Part shown: positions 1 to 6,400 of the stretch, piece by piece
Numbering within the stretch: the first letter of the stretch is position 1
How the letters are laid out: the number at the start of each line of letters is the position of its first letter
Assembly: GCA_028818385.1 (NCBI GenBank)
Contig: JAPPNY010000175.1
Coordinates: 1-9,318 of the forward strand
Length of the DNA stretch: 9,318 nucleotides
Direction: 5' to 3'
DNA from: Spirochaetaceae bacterium
Lineage (GTDB): Bacteria; Spirochaetota; Spirochaetia; SZUA-6; Bin103
Program-made: the position numbers and the translations under genes
Notes under the pieces: model-generated
The model's input: only the letters and a program-made list of their open reading frames with translations
Told to the model about the DNA's origin: nothing
Databases searched by the model: none

Positions 1-60
1 CTACGGACAGCCGTCTGCAACCAAGGGAATCCCCGGAGTTTTGCAAGAGGCTCACGATAC

Positions 61-80
61 AGCTACCATATTGTAGCTAC
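61..80. promoter_or_regulatory. palindromic candidate operator over the -10 box
   Basis: AGCTAC (61-66) and GTAGCT (73-78) are perfect inverted repeats separated by 6 bases, and GTAGCTAC (73-80) is itself an 8-base perfect palindrome. Together they cover the -10 hexamer of the leftward promoter. Placement over a -10 box is what one expects of a repressor site, such as an autoregulating antitoxin or TetR-like protein. The regulator is not identified. Confidence 0.4.
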
Positions 81-97
81 GGATGGAGGCCTGTCAA
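70..97 (-). promoter_or_regulatory. sigma70-type promoter facing left, out of the window
   Basis: On the minus strand there is a perfect -35 hexamer TTGACA (97 down to 92), a 16-base spacer and a 5/6 -10 hexamer TACAAT (75 down to 70). Transcription would start near position 63 and run leftwards off the window. It lies downstream of the PIN gene at 182-607, so it probably serves a separate leftward unit. The only start seen in the remaining sequence is a GTG at 55-53, whose frame stays open to the left edge for 18 codons; this is too short to call a gene. The -10 box sits inside an inverted repeat (61-80), as in a repressor-controlled promoter. Confidence 0.6.
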
Positions 98-181
98 CTG
101 GCGCTCTTGACTTGGAAGGTTATGAATGGAGCGCGGGCTGGGCAACGCGCGCTGCTTCGTCCGTGCCGTCAGCCGGCGCGT

Positions 182-607
182 TCAGCGCTCGGGTGGTTGC
201 GGAAAGGGATTCTCGATCGTCAGACCTTCGATGGTCTGGCCGTGGCTCAAGCTCTCACTGAGCAATCCGACACAGCCGGCCTCCAGCGCCGCGGCGATGT
301 TCAGGGCGTCGTGAAATCCGTATCGATAGCGCGACTGGATGGCCAGAGCGCGGCGGTAGAGCTCCTGGTTCGGTGCGACGGAGCAGAGCGGGAGGAGCAC
401 GTCGTCGAGGAAGCGCCGGGCCTGCTCGGCCGTCATCGGCTCAGGCGTCTTGCGGGTGAGGATGTCGAGCGTTTCCTGAACCACCTGGTGGCTGATCGTC
501 CAGCTCTCCTGCAGCGCCGATCGCACGATGGCCCGCGCCCGGCCCTGCTTGGCCGGGTCGGTCATGTCGAAAAGGGCGACGAAGACGCTGCTGTCGACGA
601 AGTTCAT
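182..607 (-). CDS. PIN-domain protein, VapC-like putative ribonuclease toxin (orphan)
   Basis: This encodes a 141-residue PIN-domain protein, the size of a typical VapC toxin. The family are metal-dependent single-strand ribonucleases, usually the toxin half of a type II toxin-antitoxin pair. The start is placed at the ATG at 607 because PIN domains begin with a beta strand ending in an acidic residue (MNFVDSSVF, D5); the frame is open further upstream, but that extension looks non-coding. Other candidate active-site residues are E45 (QVVQETLDIL), D100 (GFHDALNIAAA) and E118. The C-terminus (GLTIENPF) matches a common PIN subfamily that usually reads SEDL where this one reads SESL (117-120), so a normally acidic position is serine. 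No antitoxin gene is adjacent: upstream there are only 64 bases before a divergent GTG start. No Shine-Dalgarno is evident. It could be a solitary or degraded toxin, or one inhibited by a distant antitoxin. The fold is secure; activity is not. Confidence 0.85.
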   Translation of the reverse strand: MNFVDSSVFVALFDMTDPAKQGRARAIVRSALQESWTISHQVVQETLDILTRKTPEPMTAEQARRFLDDVLLPLCSVAPNQELYRRALAIQSRYRYGFHDALNIAAALEAGCVGLLSESLSHGQTIEGLTIENPFPQPPER

Positions 608-671
608 GACGGCACGATGACACGAACATCCGTTGCGCGACATTCGTGCATAGTACAGGCGCAGGCGAGCA
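608..671. promoter_or_regulatory. divergent intergenic region with an inverted repeat
   Basis: These 64 bases separate the leftward PIN gene from the rightward aminotransferase and must hold signals for both, unless the aminotransferase is read from further upstream. CACGAA (621-626) and TTCGTG (643-648) form a 6-base perfect inverted repeat with 16 bases between; allowing two mismatches, the arms extend to 9 bases. A weak leftward -10-like TACTAT lies at 656-651. No good -35 element was found, so promoters are not assigned. Confidence 0.3.
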
Positions 672-1949
672 GTGGTGGCAGACGAGAGGTTGCAGCGTTC
701 CGAGCGGGAGTACGCGCGGGCGTTGCGCACGGTGGCGGAGGGGACGACCCAGTCCAGGACTCCGGCGACTCTCATTCCCGGTGTCTATCCGACGTTCGGT
801 GCGCGCGGGCAGGGCGCGTACATCTGGGACGTGGACGGCAACCGCTACGTCGACTGGATCCTGTGCTTCGGCACGATCGTGCTCGGCCACAGCCATCCGG
901 TGGTGAACGCCGCGGCGGTGAGGGAGATTGAGGAGGGGTTCGCCCTGCCGCTGACCCGGCCGGTGCAGACCGGGCTGGCCGAGACGCTGGTCGAGCTGAT
1001 CCCGTGCGCGGAGCAGGTCCTGTTCATGAAGGCCGGCTCGGAGGCGACCTCGGCCGCCGTGCGGCTGGCGCGCCTGGCGACCGGCCGCGACCGGATCGTG
1101 CGGCTGGGCTACCACGGCTGGCACGACTGGTCGTGCACGCGCGATGCCGGCATTCCGGCCGTGGTGCGCGACCTTACCCTCACCTTCGACTACAACGACC
1201 TGGACTCCCTGCGCGGCGTCCTGGAGGCCCACCGGGACCAGGTCGCCTGCGTGATCATGTGGCCGTGCGAGATCGAGACTCCGAAGCCGGGCTTCCTGGA
1301 AGGAGCCAGGGAGCTCGCGCACGAGCACGGCGCGCTGTTCATCCTGGACGAGATCCGAACCGGGTTCCGGCTGGCGCTCGGAGGCGCTCAGCAGCACTTC
1401 GGCCTGGTGCCCGACCTGGCCACCTTCGGCAAGGCGCTGGCCAACGGGTTCACGCTGTCGGTGGTGGCCGGCCGCGCCGACCACATGCGCCACGTCCGCG
1501 AGTCGTGGTTCTCCTCCACGTTCAACACCAGCTCGATCGACCAGGCGGCGGCGCTGGCGACGATCAGCGAGCTGCGGCGCACCGACGGCATCGGCCACAT
1601 CTGGCGGATCGGCCGCCGGCTCATGGAGGGCCTCGACGGCATGGCGCAGGCGCACGGTGTGGAGGCGAAGGCCGTCAGCCTGCCGCCGACGCCGTACCTG
1701 CAGTTCACGTACCGGGACCCCGACCTGCGCGAGGCGGCGAAGCAGATCTTCTTCACGGAGACGGTCCGGCGCGGGGTCTTCTTCCACCCCCACCACCACT
1801 GGTTCGTGAGCGCCGCGCACGGTGAGGCGGAGCTGGCCGAGACGCTTGCGGCCAGCGAGCACGGCTTTCGTGCGGTCCGCCGCGCGATCGACACGGGACG
1901 GGCGCTGCCCGCGGCAGCCGCCGGAACGCTGGAAGGAGGGGTGCGGTGA
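672..1949 (+). CDS. class III PLP-dependent aminotransferase (glutamate-1-semialdehyde aminomutase-like)
   Basis: This encodes a 425-residue class III (fold type I) pyridoxal-phosphate aminotransferase, full length for the family. Visible family features are GSEAT (122-126) followed by a conserved helix, YHGWHDW (147-153), ILDEIRTGFR (224-233) with D226 expected to bind the PLP pyridine nitrogen, and FGKALANGF (252-260) with K254 as the expected Schiff-base lysine. The overall pattern resembles glutamate-1-semialdehyde 2,1-aminomutase. However, the KAGSEAT and GKALANG variants are those of GSAM-like enzymes found outside tetrapyrrole synthesis, often near carbohydrate genes, so no hemL role is assigned. 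The start is the GTG at 672 (a second GTG follows at 675); only a weak purine stretch precedes it. The stop overlaps the GTG of the downstream YdjC-like deacetylase by 4 bases, indicating translational coupling. Substrate unknown; an amino or keto sugar is plausible by context. Confidence 0.93.
   Translation: MVADERLQRSEREYARALRTVAEGTTQSRTPATLIPGVYPTFGARGQGAYIWDVDGNRYVDWILCFGTIVLGHSHPVVNAAAVREIEEGFALPLTRPVQTGLAETLVELIPCAEQVLFMKAGSEATSAAVRLARLATGRDRIVRLGYHGWHDWSCTRDAGIPAVVRDLTLTFDYNDLDSLRGVLEAHRDQVACVIMWPCEIETPKPGFLEGARELAHEHGALFILDEIRTGFRLALGGAQQHFGLVPDLATFGKALANGFTLSVVAGRADHMRHVRESWFSSTFNTSSIDQAAALATISELRRTDGIGHIWRIGRRLMEGLDGMAQAHGVEAKAVSLPPTPYLQFTYRDPDLREAAKQIFFTETVRRGVFFHPHHHWFVSAAHGEAELAETLAASEHGFRAVRRAIDTGRALPAAAAGTLEGGVR
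1934..1939 (+). promoter_or_regulatory. strong Shine-Dalgarno for the YdjC-like gene
   Basis: AGGAGG lies 6 bases upstream of the GTG at 1946, inside the 3' end of the aminotransferase gene. It decides the start of the deacetylase and supports the GTGA overlap. It is the only textbook ribosome-binding site in this window. Confidence 0.85.
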
Positions 1950-2833
1950 GCGAGCGTGCGCTGGCCAACCGCATCCTGGGCTACCCGGTGGACGCGCGCC
2001 TGCTGATCGTCAACGCCGACGACTTCGGCATGTGCCACACCCAGAACGTGGGGACGTTGCGGGCGGTGCGCGAGGGGCTGGTGCGCTCCTGCTCGCTAAT
2101 GGCGCCGCCGCCGTGGGGGCTGCACGGCGCGCAGCTCCTGCGCGAGAACCCCGGCGTGCCCTTCGGCGTCCACCTGACGCTGGTCAGCGAGTTCCGGACC
2201 TACCGCTGGGGACCGCTGCTGCCGAGCGGAGAGGTCGGCTCCCTGGTGGACGAATCCGGCTGCTTCCATCCCGACGACCGGATCCCGGAGCTGGTCCGCA
2301 ACCTGCTGCTGCACGAGGCCGAGCGGGAGTTCCGGGCGCAGATCGAGTGGGTGCTGGCGCGGGGGCTCGCGCCAGCCCACCTGGACAGCCACTACCACGT
2401 GCACGAAGAGCGCGACGACCTGTTCGACCTGACCGTCGACCTGGCGCTGGAATACGGGCTGGCCCTGCGGGCGCGCGACCCGGCGCACATCCGGGCGCTG
2501 CGCGCCCGCGGCTACCCGACCAACGACCACGACATCCTGGACTCGGGCAGGCACCCGCCGGCGGAGAAGCCGGCCGCCTTCGCGAAGCTGCTGCGCGAGC
2601 TGCCGGAGGGGCTCAGCGAGTGGGCGTTCCACCCCGCAGTGGTGACCGCGGAGCTGGAGGCGATCATGGTCGACCCGCGCATCCCCGGCGTCACTGCCGT
2701 GCCCGCCGACCGGCAGTCCGACTTCGACTTCATCACCTCCGCGGAGGCGGCGGCGATCGTCGCCGAGGAGGGCATCGAGCTGATCACCTACGCGGACCTG
2801 CAGTCCTTCTGGCAGCGGGGCCGGACAGGATGA
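1946..2833 (+). CDS. YdjC/ChbG-family carbohydrate deacetylase
   Basis: This encodes a 295-residue member of the YdjC family, metal-dependent deacetylases related to ChbG, which removes an acetyl group from diacetylchitobiose-type sugars. Signature motifs are present in order: NADDFG (23-28, D25/D26) after the first beta strand, GVHLTL (74-79, H76), and HLDSHYHVH (145-153) with metal- or catalysis-associated histidines. A C-terminal segment from about 257 (SDFDFITS...ELITYADL) matches the family's usual ending. Length is normal. The start is the GTG at 1946, overlapping the aminotransferase stop as GTGA and served by AGGAGG at 1934-1939. There is no signal peptide, so it is probably cytoplasmic. 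Coupling to an aminotransferase suggests the two act in sequence, for example N-deacetylation of a sugar followed by amino-group transfer; the substrate is an inference. TGA at 2831-2833 ends the gene. Confidence 0.93.
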   Translation: MSERALANRILGYPVDARLLIVNADDFGMCHTQNVGTLRAVREGLVRSCSLMAPPPWGLHGAQLLRENPGVPFGVHLTLVSEFRTYRWGPLLPSGEVGSLVDESGCFHPDDRIPELVRNLLLHEAEREFRAQIEWVLARGLAPAHLDSHYHVHEERDDLFDLTVDLALEYGLALRARDPAHIRALRARGYPTNDHDILDSGRHPPAEKPAAFAKLLRELPEGLSEWAFHPAVVTAELEAIMVDPRIPGVTAVPADRQSDFDFITSAEAAAIVAEEGIELITYADLQSFWQRGRTG

Positions 2834-2848
2834 GCATCGAGTAACGCA

Positions 2849-2865
2849 GCGCCGCACGCCGGCGC
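2849..2865. repeat. GC-only hairpin between the deacetylase and permease genes
   Basis: GCGCCG (2849-2854) and CGGCGC (2860-2865) form a 6-bp all-GC stem with a 5-base loop, 15 bases after the deacetylase stop. No T tract follows, so it is not a standard intrinsic terminator. It might attenuate or protect the 3' end, or be chance in GC-rich DNA. Confidence 0.25.
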
Positions 2866-2881
2866 GTCCGACCGGGCCGCG

Positions 2882-2890
2882 TGGTATCTT
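2882..2890 (+). promoter_or_regulatory. possible extended -10 promoter for the permease fusion
   Basis: TGGTATCTT at 2882-2890 fits an extended -10 (TGn followed by a 4/6 hexamer TATCTT), in an 87-base gap that is otherwise very GC-rich. Transcription would start near 2897, giving a leader of about 24 bases before the ATG at 2921. No -35 is apparent, which extended -10 promoters can lack. Read-through from the aminotransferase/deacetylase pair is the alternative. Confidence 0.3.
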
Positions 2891-2920
2891 CGCATCGGCC
2901 CGGCGACGGGCGCTCTCGGC

Positions 2921-5800
2921 ATGGTGACGGCGGCGGCGCGACGACTCCCGGCGGCCTTTGCGCTGCACACGGCGGCCGGCAAGCGCCAGGTGATCGGCAT
3001 CGTCCTGCTGCTGGCCATCCTGGTGCCGTTCGCGGGGCTCAACCGCCTGCCCAAACTGGACACGGTGCGCGCCGACTTGGCGGCGGCGCTGGCGCCCACC
3101 GCCGAGTGCTTCCAGGGCTTCTGCGTCGAAGCGGATCCGGAGTCCACGTTCCTGGCGCGCTGGTGGCGGTTCTCGACCACCTACCTGCGCCTGGTGGCGA
3201 TCGGCATGGCCTTCGCCTTCGCCGCCGCGGGCATAGCCGAGGCGTTCCTGGTGCCGGGGGTGGGCGACGGACAGGTCCCCGCCGTGCGCGCCCGCGGCCG
3301 GCTGCGGCGCATCCTTACGGGGCTCGGAATGGGGCCGGTGGTCAACCTTTGCTCGGCCTGCGTGGTGCCGGTGTCCAGCGCCGTGCGCCGGGGAGGCCTG
3401 GGCGTGGAGGGGGCGCTGGCGCTCGTGCACGGCTCTGCGGTCCTCAACGTGCCGTCGCTGTTGATGATCGCCGTGATCTTCACGCCGGCCATCGGCGCCA
3501 GCCGGCTGCTCCTGGGGGCCGCGGCGGCGTTCCTGCTCGGTCCGCTGGTGGCCGCCGTGGCCGGCCGCCGGGCGGCGGCTGGCGGCGCGTGCGATCTGGC
3601 GCCGCCGTCCGTGCCCGACCCCGCCGCCACCTGGGGGCAGGTGCTGGCCGACGGGCTGCCGGCCTGGTGGCGCGCCTCCGGCCGCATGCTGCTGCAGATG
3701 GGGCCGATCATGGTGGCCGCCGGCCTGGTGTCCGGCGCCGCCATCCAGGTGCTCAGTCCGGAGACGGTGGAGGCGTTCCTGGGCGACAACCTGGCCGGGG
3801 TCCTGGTCGCGGCGACGCTCGGCGTGCTGATCAACGTGCCGCTGCTGTTCGAGATCCCGCTGGTGACGGTGCTGCTGCTGCTGGGGGCCGGCAGCGCGCC
3901 CGCGGCGGCGCTGCTGTTCGCGGCCGCGGCCGGCGGGCCGGTGACCTTCTGGGGCCTGTCGCGGGCGATCCCGTGGCGCGGGATCGGCGCCTATGCCGCC
4001 GGCACCTGGGCGATCGCGGCCGCCGGCGGGCTCGCGGTCCTGGGCGTGAGCGCGCTGCTGCCGGAATGGCCGGCGCTGCGCCTGCACGCCGCCGAGCCGG
4101 CCGTGCGGGCCGCCGAGTCGGGGGAGCAGGCCCGTGCTGCAGCGGCGCTGGACCCGGCGGTTGCCGCCCGCTTCCCGCCGCTGCGCTTCACGGACGTCAG
4201 CATCGAGTCGGGCGTGTCGGGCGACACGTATCACTCGCGCTCCGCGCACAGCCTGGGCGTCAACTGGGTCGACGTGGACCGCGACGGCCGGCCGGACCTG
4301 TTCGCGGTCGGCGGCGACCCGGAGTTCCCGCCGCGGCTGTTCCGCAACCTCGGGGACGGCACGTTCGAGGCCGCGCACCACCTGCTCCCGGAGCTCCCCG
4401 CGTACGAGATGTCGGGCTCGCTCTTCGCCGACTACGACAACGACGGCGACGCCGACATCTACGTCTATACCGACCGGCAGGAATGGTACCTGCACGGCAG
4501 CAACGTGCCGGACGGCCCGCCCAATCTGTTGCTGAAGAACCTGCTCGCCGAGCACGGCGGCCGCATCCCGGCCGGCCGGCCGCTGTTCGAGGAGGTGGCC
4601 GCGCCCGCCGGCGTAGACGACCTCGCCCCCGAGCCGTTCGGAGAGCAGCCGGCCTACCGTACCAAGGCGGCGGCGTGGCTGGACTACGACCGCGACGGAT
4701 GCGTCGACCTGTACGTCGGCCACTCGGTCATCAACCGGGCCGGCCTGGATGCGCAGCGCGACCGACTGTACCGCAACCGCTGCGACGGCACCTTCGAGCC
4801 GGTGGCGGTGCCCACGAGCGCGCTGCGGTCGGGCTTCGCGGTGCTGGCGGCCCACCTCGACGGCGACCTGTGGCCGGACGTGTACGTGGGCAACGTGAGC
4901 TACGACCTGTCATGGCCGCACCACTGGGACCAGGTCTACCGCAACCGCGACGGCGTGCTGGTGGAGCTGCCGCCGGAGGAGATCCCGGGGGTGGGCGACG
5001 ACGCGCAGGCGGCCATGGGCATCGACGTGGCGGACGTCGATCTGGACGGCCGCTGGGACCTGTACATCTCCGACCTGCTGGACGGCACCCCGCACGAGAG
5101 CCCGCCGTTCGGGAACGTGCTCTATATGGGCGGCGAGGGGGACCTGCTCGACGACAACGTCGCCGTGGCCGCCGGCGTCGCCGGCGACGATTCCTGGGGG
5201 GTCAACTTCCTCGACGCCGACCACGACGGCTGGGAGGACCTGTACGTGGCGACCATGATGGGCGCCGGGAGCGAGCTGCTGTTCGCCAACAACCGCGACG
5301 GCACGTTCACCAACGTCGGCGCCGCCGCCGGCTACCGGACCGGCGCCAGCCGCGGCAGCGCCGTGGCCGACTACGACGGTGACGGCGACCTGGACATCGC
5401 CGTGGTCAACCAGCACGTATGCGGCAACACCCGCCCGGCCTGCTCGCTGCAGTTGCTGCGCAACGACACGCCCTCCGACGGCGGCTGGCTGCAGCTCCGG
5501 CTGACCGGCACGCGCAGCAACCGGGACGCCATCGGCGCCGTGGTCCGGGTGCGGGCCGGCGAGCTGACCATGATGCGGCAGGTGAAGGGAGGCTCCGGCG
5601 GCCACTCGCAGAGCACCCTGACCGTCCACTTCGGCCTGGGAGAGGCGAGGGTGGCCGACGTGGTCGAGATCGACTGGCCCTCCGGCCTGCGCACCCGCTG
5701 GCGCCGCCAGGAAGCGAACCGCCGGATCGAGGTGATCGAGGGGCAGGCCTGCCGCTCCGGCGACCTGGCCGGCTGCACGGAGGTGGATACCGGCCGCTGA
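2921..5800 (+). CDS. DUF318/ArsP-like permease fused to a seven-repeat FG-GAP propeller and ASPIC/UnbV domain
   Basis: This encodes a 959-residue fusion. Residues 1-385 are membranous: roughly nine hydrophobic stretches (about 24-40, 88-110, 131-155, 160-186, 192-214, 254-277, 290-310, 312-335, 355-381). The pattern includes NLCSACVVPVSSAVRRGG (142-159), ALALVHGSAVLNVPSL (165-180) and a second-half GVLINVPLLFEIPLVTVLLL (301-320), as in PF03773 (DUF318/ArsP) permeases. Some members export trivalent organoarsenicals; the substrate here is unknown. Residues 386-420 are an alanine-rich linker. Residues 420-850 hold seven Ca-loop FG-GAP/VCBS repeats of DxDxDGxxDL type starting at 451, 504, 588, 645 (degenerate), 705, 765 and 817, which suits a seven-bladed propeller. 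Residues 852-940 are an ASPIC/UnbV domain as in CRTAC1-like proteins. A basic N-terminus and basic loop RARGRLRR (123-130) fit N-inside topology with the propeller outside. ATG 2921 is the first in-frame start; no clear Shine-Dalgarno. Domain calls are strong; joint function is unknown. Confidence 0.9.
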   Translation: MVTAAARRLPAAFALHTAAGKRQVIGIVLLLAILVPFAGLNRLPKLDTVRADLAAALAPTAECFQGFCVEADPESTFLARWWRFSTTYLRLVAIGMAFAFAAAGIAEAFLVPGVGDGQVPAVRARGRLRRILTGLGMGPVVNLCSACVVPVSSAVRRGGLGVEGALALVHGSAVLNVPSLLMIAVIFTPAIGASRLLLGAAAAFLLGPLVAAVAGRRAAAGGACDLAPPSVPDPAATWGQVLADGLPAWWRASGRMLLQMGPIMVAAGLVSGAAIQVLSPETVEAFLGDNLAGVLVAATLGVLINVPLLFEIPLVTVLLLLGAGSAPAAALLFAAAAGGPVTFWGLSRAIPWRGIGAYAAGTWAIAAAGGLAVLGVSALLPEWPALRLHAAEPAVRAAESGEQARAAAALDPAVAARFPPLRFTDVSIESGVSGDTYHSRSAHSLGVNWVDVDRDGRPDLFAVGGDPEFPPRLFRNLGDGTFEAAHHLLPELPAYEMSGSLFADYDNDGDADIYVYTDRQEWYLHGSNVPDGPPNLLLKNLLAEHGGRIPAGRPLFEEVAAPAGVDDLAPEPFGEQPAYRTKAAAWLDYDRDGCVDLYVGHSVINRAGLDAQRDRLYRNRCDGTFEPVAVPTSALRSGFAVLAAHLDGDLWPDVYVGNVSYDLSWPHHWDQVYRNRDGVLVELPPEEIPGVGDDAQAAMGIDVADVDLDGRWDLYISDLLDGTPHESPPFGNVLYMGGEGDLLDDNVAVAAGVAGDDSWGVNFLDADHDGWEDLYVATMMGAGSELLFANNRDGTFTNVGAAAGYRTGASRGSAVADYDGDGDLDIAVVNQHVCGNTRPACSLQLLRNDTPSDGGWLQLRLTGTRSNRDAIGAVVRVRAGELTMMRQVKGGSGGHSQSTLTVHFGLGEARVADVVEIDWPSGLRTRWRRQEANRRIEVIEGQACRSGDLAGCTEVDTGR

Positions 5801-5806
5801 ACGCGG

Positions 5807-6388
5807 TTACCGGCGGTTGCTCGGTCGGTCCGACATCAGGGTCGCGACCTGCTCGCCCAAATCTGTGAGGCGATAGCCGGCCTCCAGGCTCAGCGTGAGG
5901 CCGAGCGCCTTGAGCTTGCGCACGTTCGCCTTGAAGGCCGGGGTCTCCCAGCCCATCCGCGGCGCCAGGTCGCCGGCGCGAGTGGCAGGATGGTCCCGGA
6001 TGAGCGCCAGCACGCCGGCGGTCCAGGGCGCCGCGCTGCGGCGGTCGGTCGCCTGCAGGCGCGTCACCACCTCGTCGGCGCTCAACTCGGGAAGGGGCTT
6101 GCCTGCCGGCTCGTCGGTCAGCTCGAACTCGACGCGGGTGACGTTCGCAGACTCCGGCAGCTTCAGGAATCCGGCTACCTCGGCGACGCTGTCGAATCCG
6201 GAGCGGCGGAGGTCACCGGCTTCGATGTCGCACAGGCGCACGGGCCGCACATTGGTGACCTTTACGGCGCCGGAGGGGCGCAGGCGATAGACGCCGCCGA
6301 CCGCCGCGTGCGGGCGCTTCCAGTTGCGGAACGAAACGGTGATCCGGCCTGCCAAAATCCCCCGGCTGCCTTGTGTGTCGAACTGCAT
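5807..6388 (-). CDS. ASCH-domain protein with C-terminal winged helix
   Basis: This encodes a 193-residue two-domain protein. Residues 1-77 look like an ASCH domain: MQF start, a G..ITVSFRNWKRP segment (14-26), VGGVYRL (30-36) and a DIEAGDLRRSGF-type ending (54-65). ASCH is a PUA-like fold proposed to bind RNA or modified nucleotides. Residues about 121-185 resemble a winged helix-turn-helix: PWTAGVLALI, RAGDLAPRMG, FKANVRKLKALGL, GYRLTDLG. This ASCH-plus-wing layout is common in high-GC bacteria, but its function is not established to my knowledge. It starts 12 bases after the dioxygenase stop on the same strand, so the two are probably co-transcribed, with this gene second. Its TAA (5809-5807) lies 6 bases from the stop of the convergent permease gene. 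No Shine-Dalgarno is visible. A nucleic-acid-binding or regulatory role is inferred. Confidence 0.82.
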   Translation of the reverse strand: MQFDTQGSRGILAGRITVSFRNWKRPHAAVGGVYRLRPSGAVKVTNVRPVRLCDIEAGDLRRSGFDSVAEVAGFLKLPESANVTRVEFELTDEPAGKPLPELSADEVVTRLQATDRRSAAPWTAGVLALIRDHPATRAGDLAPRMGWETPAFKANVRKLKALGLTLSLEAGYRLTDLGEQVATLMSDRPSNRR

Positions 6389-6400
6389 CGGGTGGGTCGC

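Larger units (their letters stand above)
1..181. other. intergenic region left of the PIN gene
   Basis: No convincing complete gene is seen on either strand. Base composition in the first 130 bases is visibly less GC-rich than the genes to the right. The stretch carries the leftward promoter and palindrome described separately. A 7-base direct repeat CTACGGA occurs at 1-7 and 77-83. No hairpin followed by a T tract is seen as a terminator for the PIN gene that ends at 182. Confidence 0.5.

Noticed and set aside
131..152. GC-rich inverted repeat as terminator of the left PIN gene
   Set aside because: The stem is only about 5 bp (GCGCG/CGCGC) with a 10-base loop and no T tract follows on the minus strand.
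608..775. N-terminal extension of the leftward PIN protein to 197 residues
   Set aside because: The extra 56 residues would overlap the aminotransferase start and resemble no PIN family; the domain begins exactly at the ATG at 607.
83..931. A 282-codon open frame on the plus strand
   Set aside because: It covers the PIN gene in antisense and runs into the aminotransferase in the wrong frame; its sequence is Arg-rich and family-free.
441..1862. A 473-codon open frame on the minus strand
   Set aside because: It is antisense to the aminotransferase and overlaps the PIN gene; the translation is His/Arg/Val-rich without motifs.
2830..2844. A 4-codon mini-ORF (ATG to TAA) overlapping the deacetylase stop
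   Set aside because: It has no ribosome-binding site and is too short to call a leader peptide without conservation.
2096..4855. A 919-codon open frame on the minus strand
   Set aside because: It lies antisense to the YdjC-like gene and the permease fusion, spans the gap between them, and its translation is low-complexity Arg/Gly/Gln-rich with no family resemblance. Long antisense frames are expected at this GC content.
2881..5382. An 833-codon open frame on the plus strand
   Set aside because: It is an Arg/Gly/Ala-rich shadow in another frame of the permease-propeller gene, whose own frame shows clear domains.
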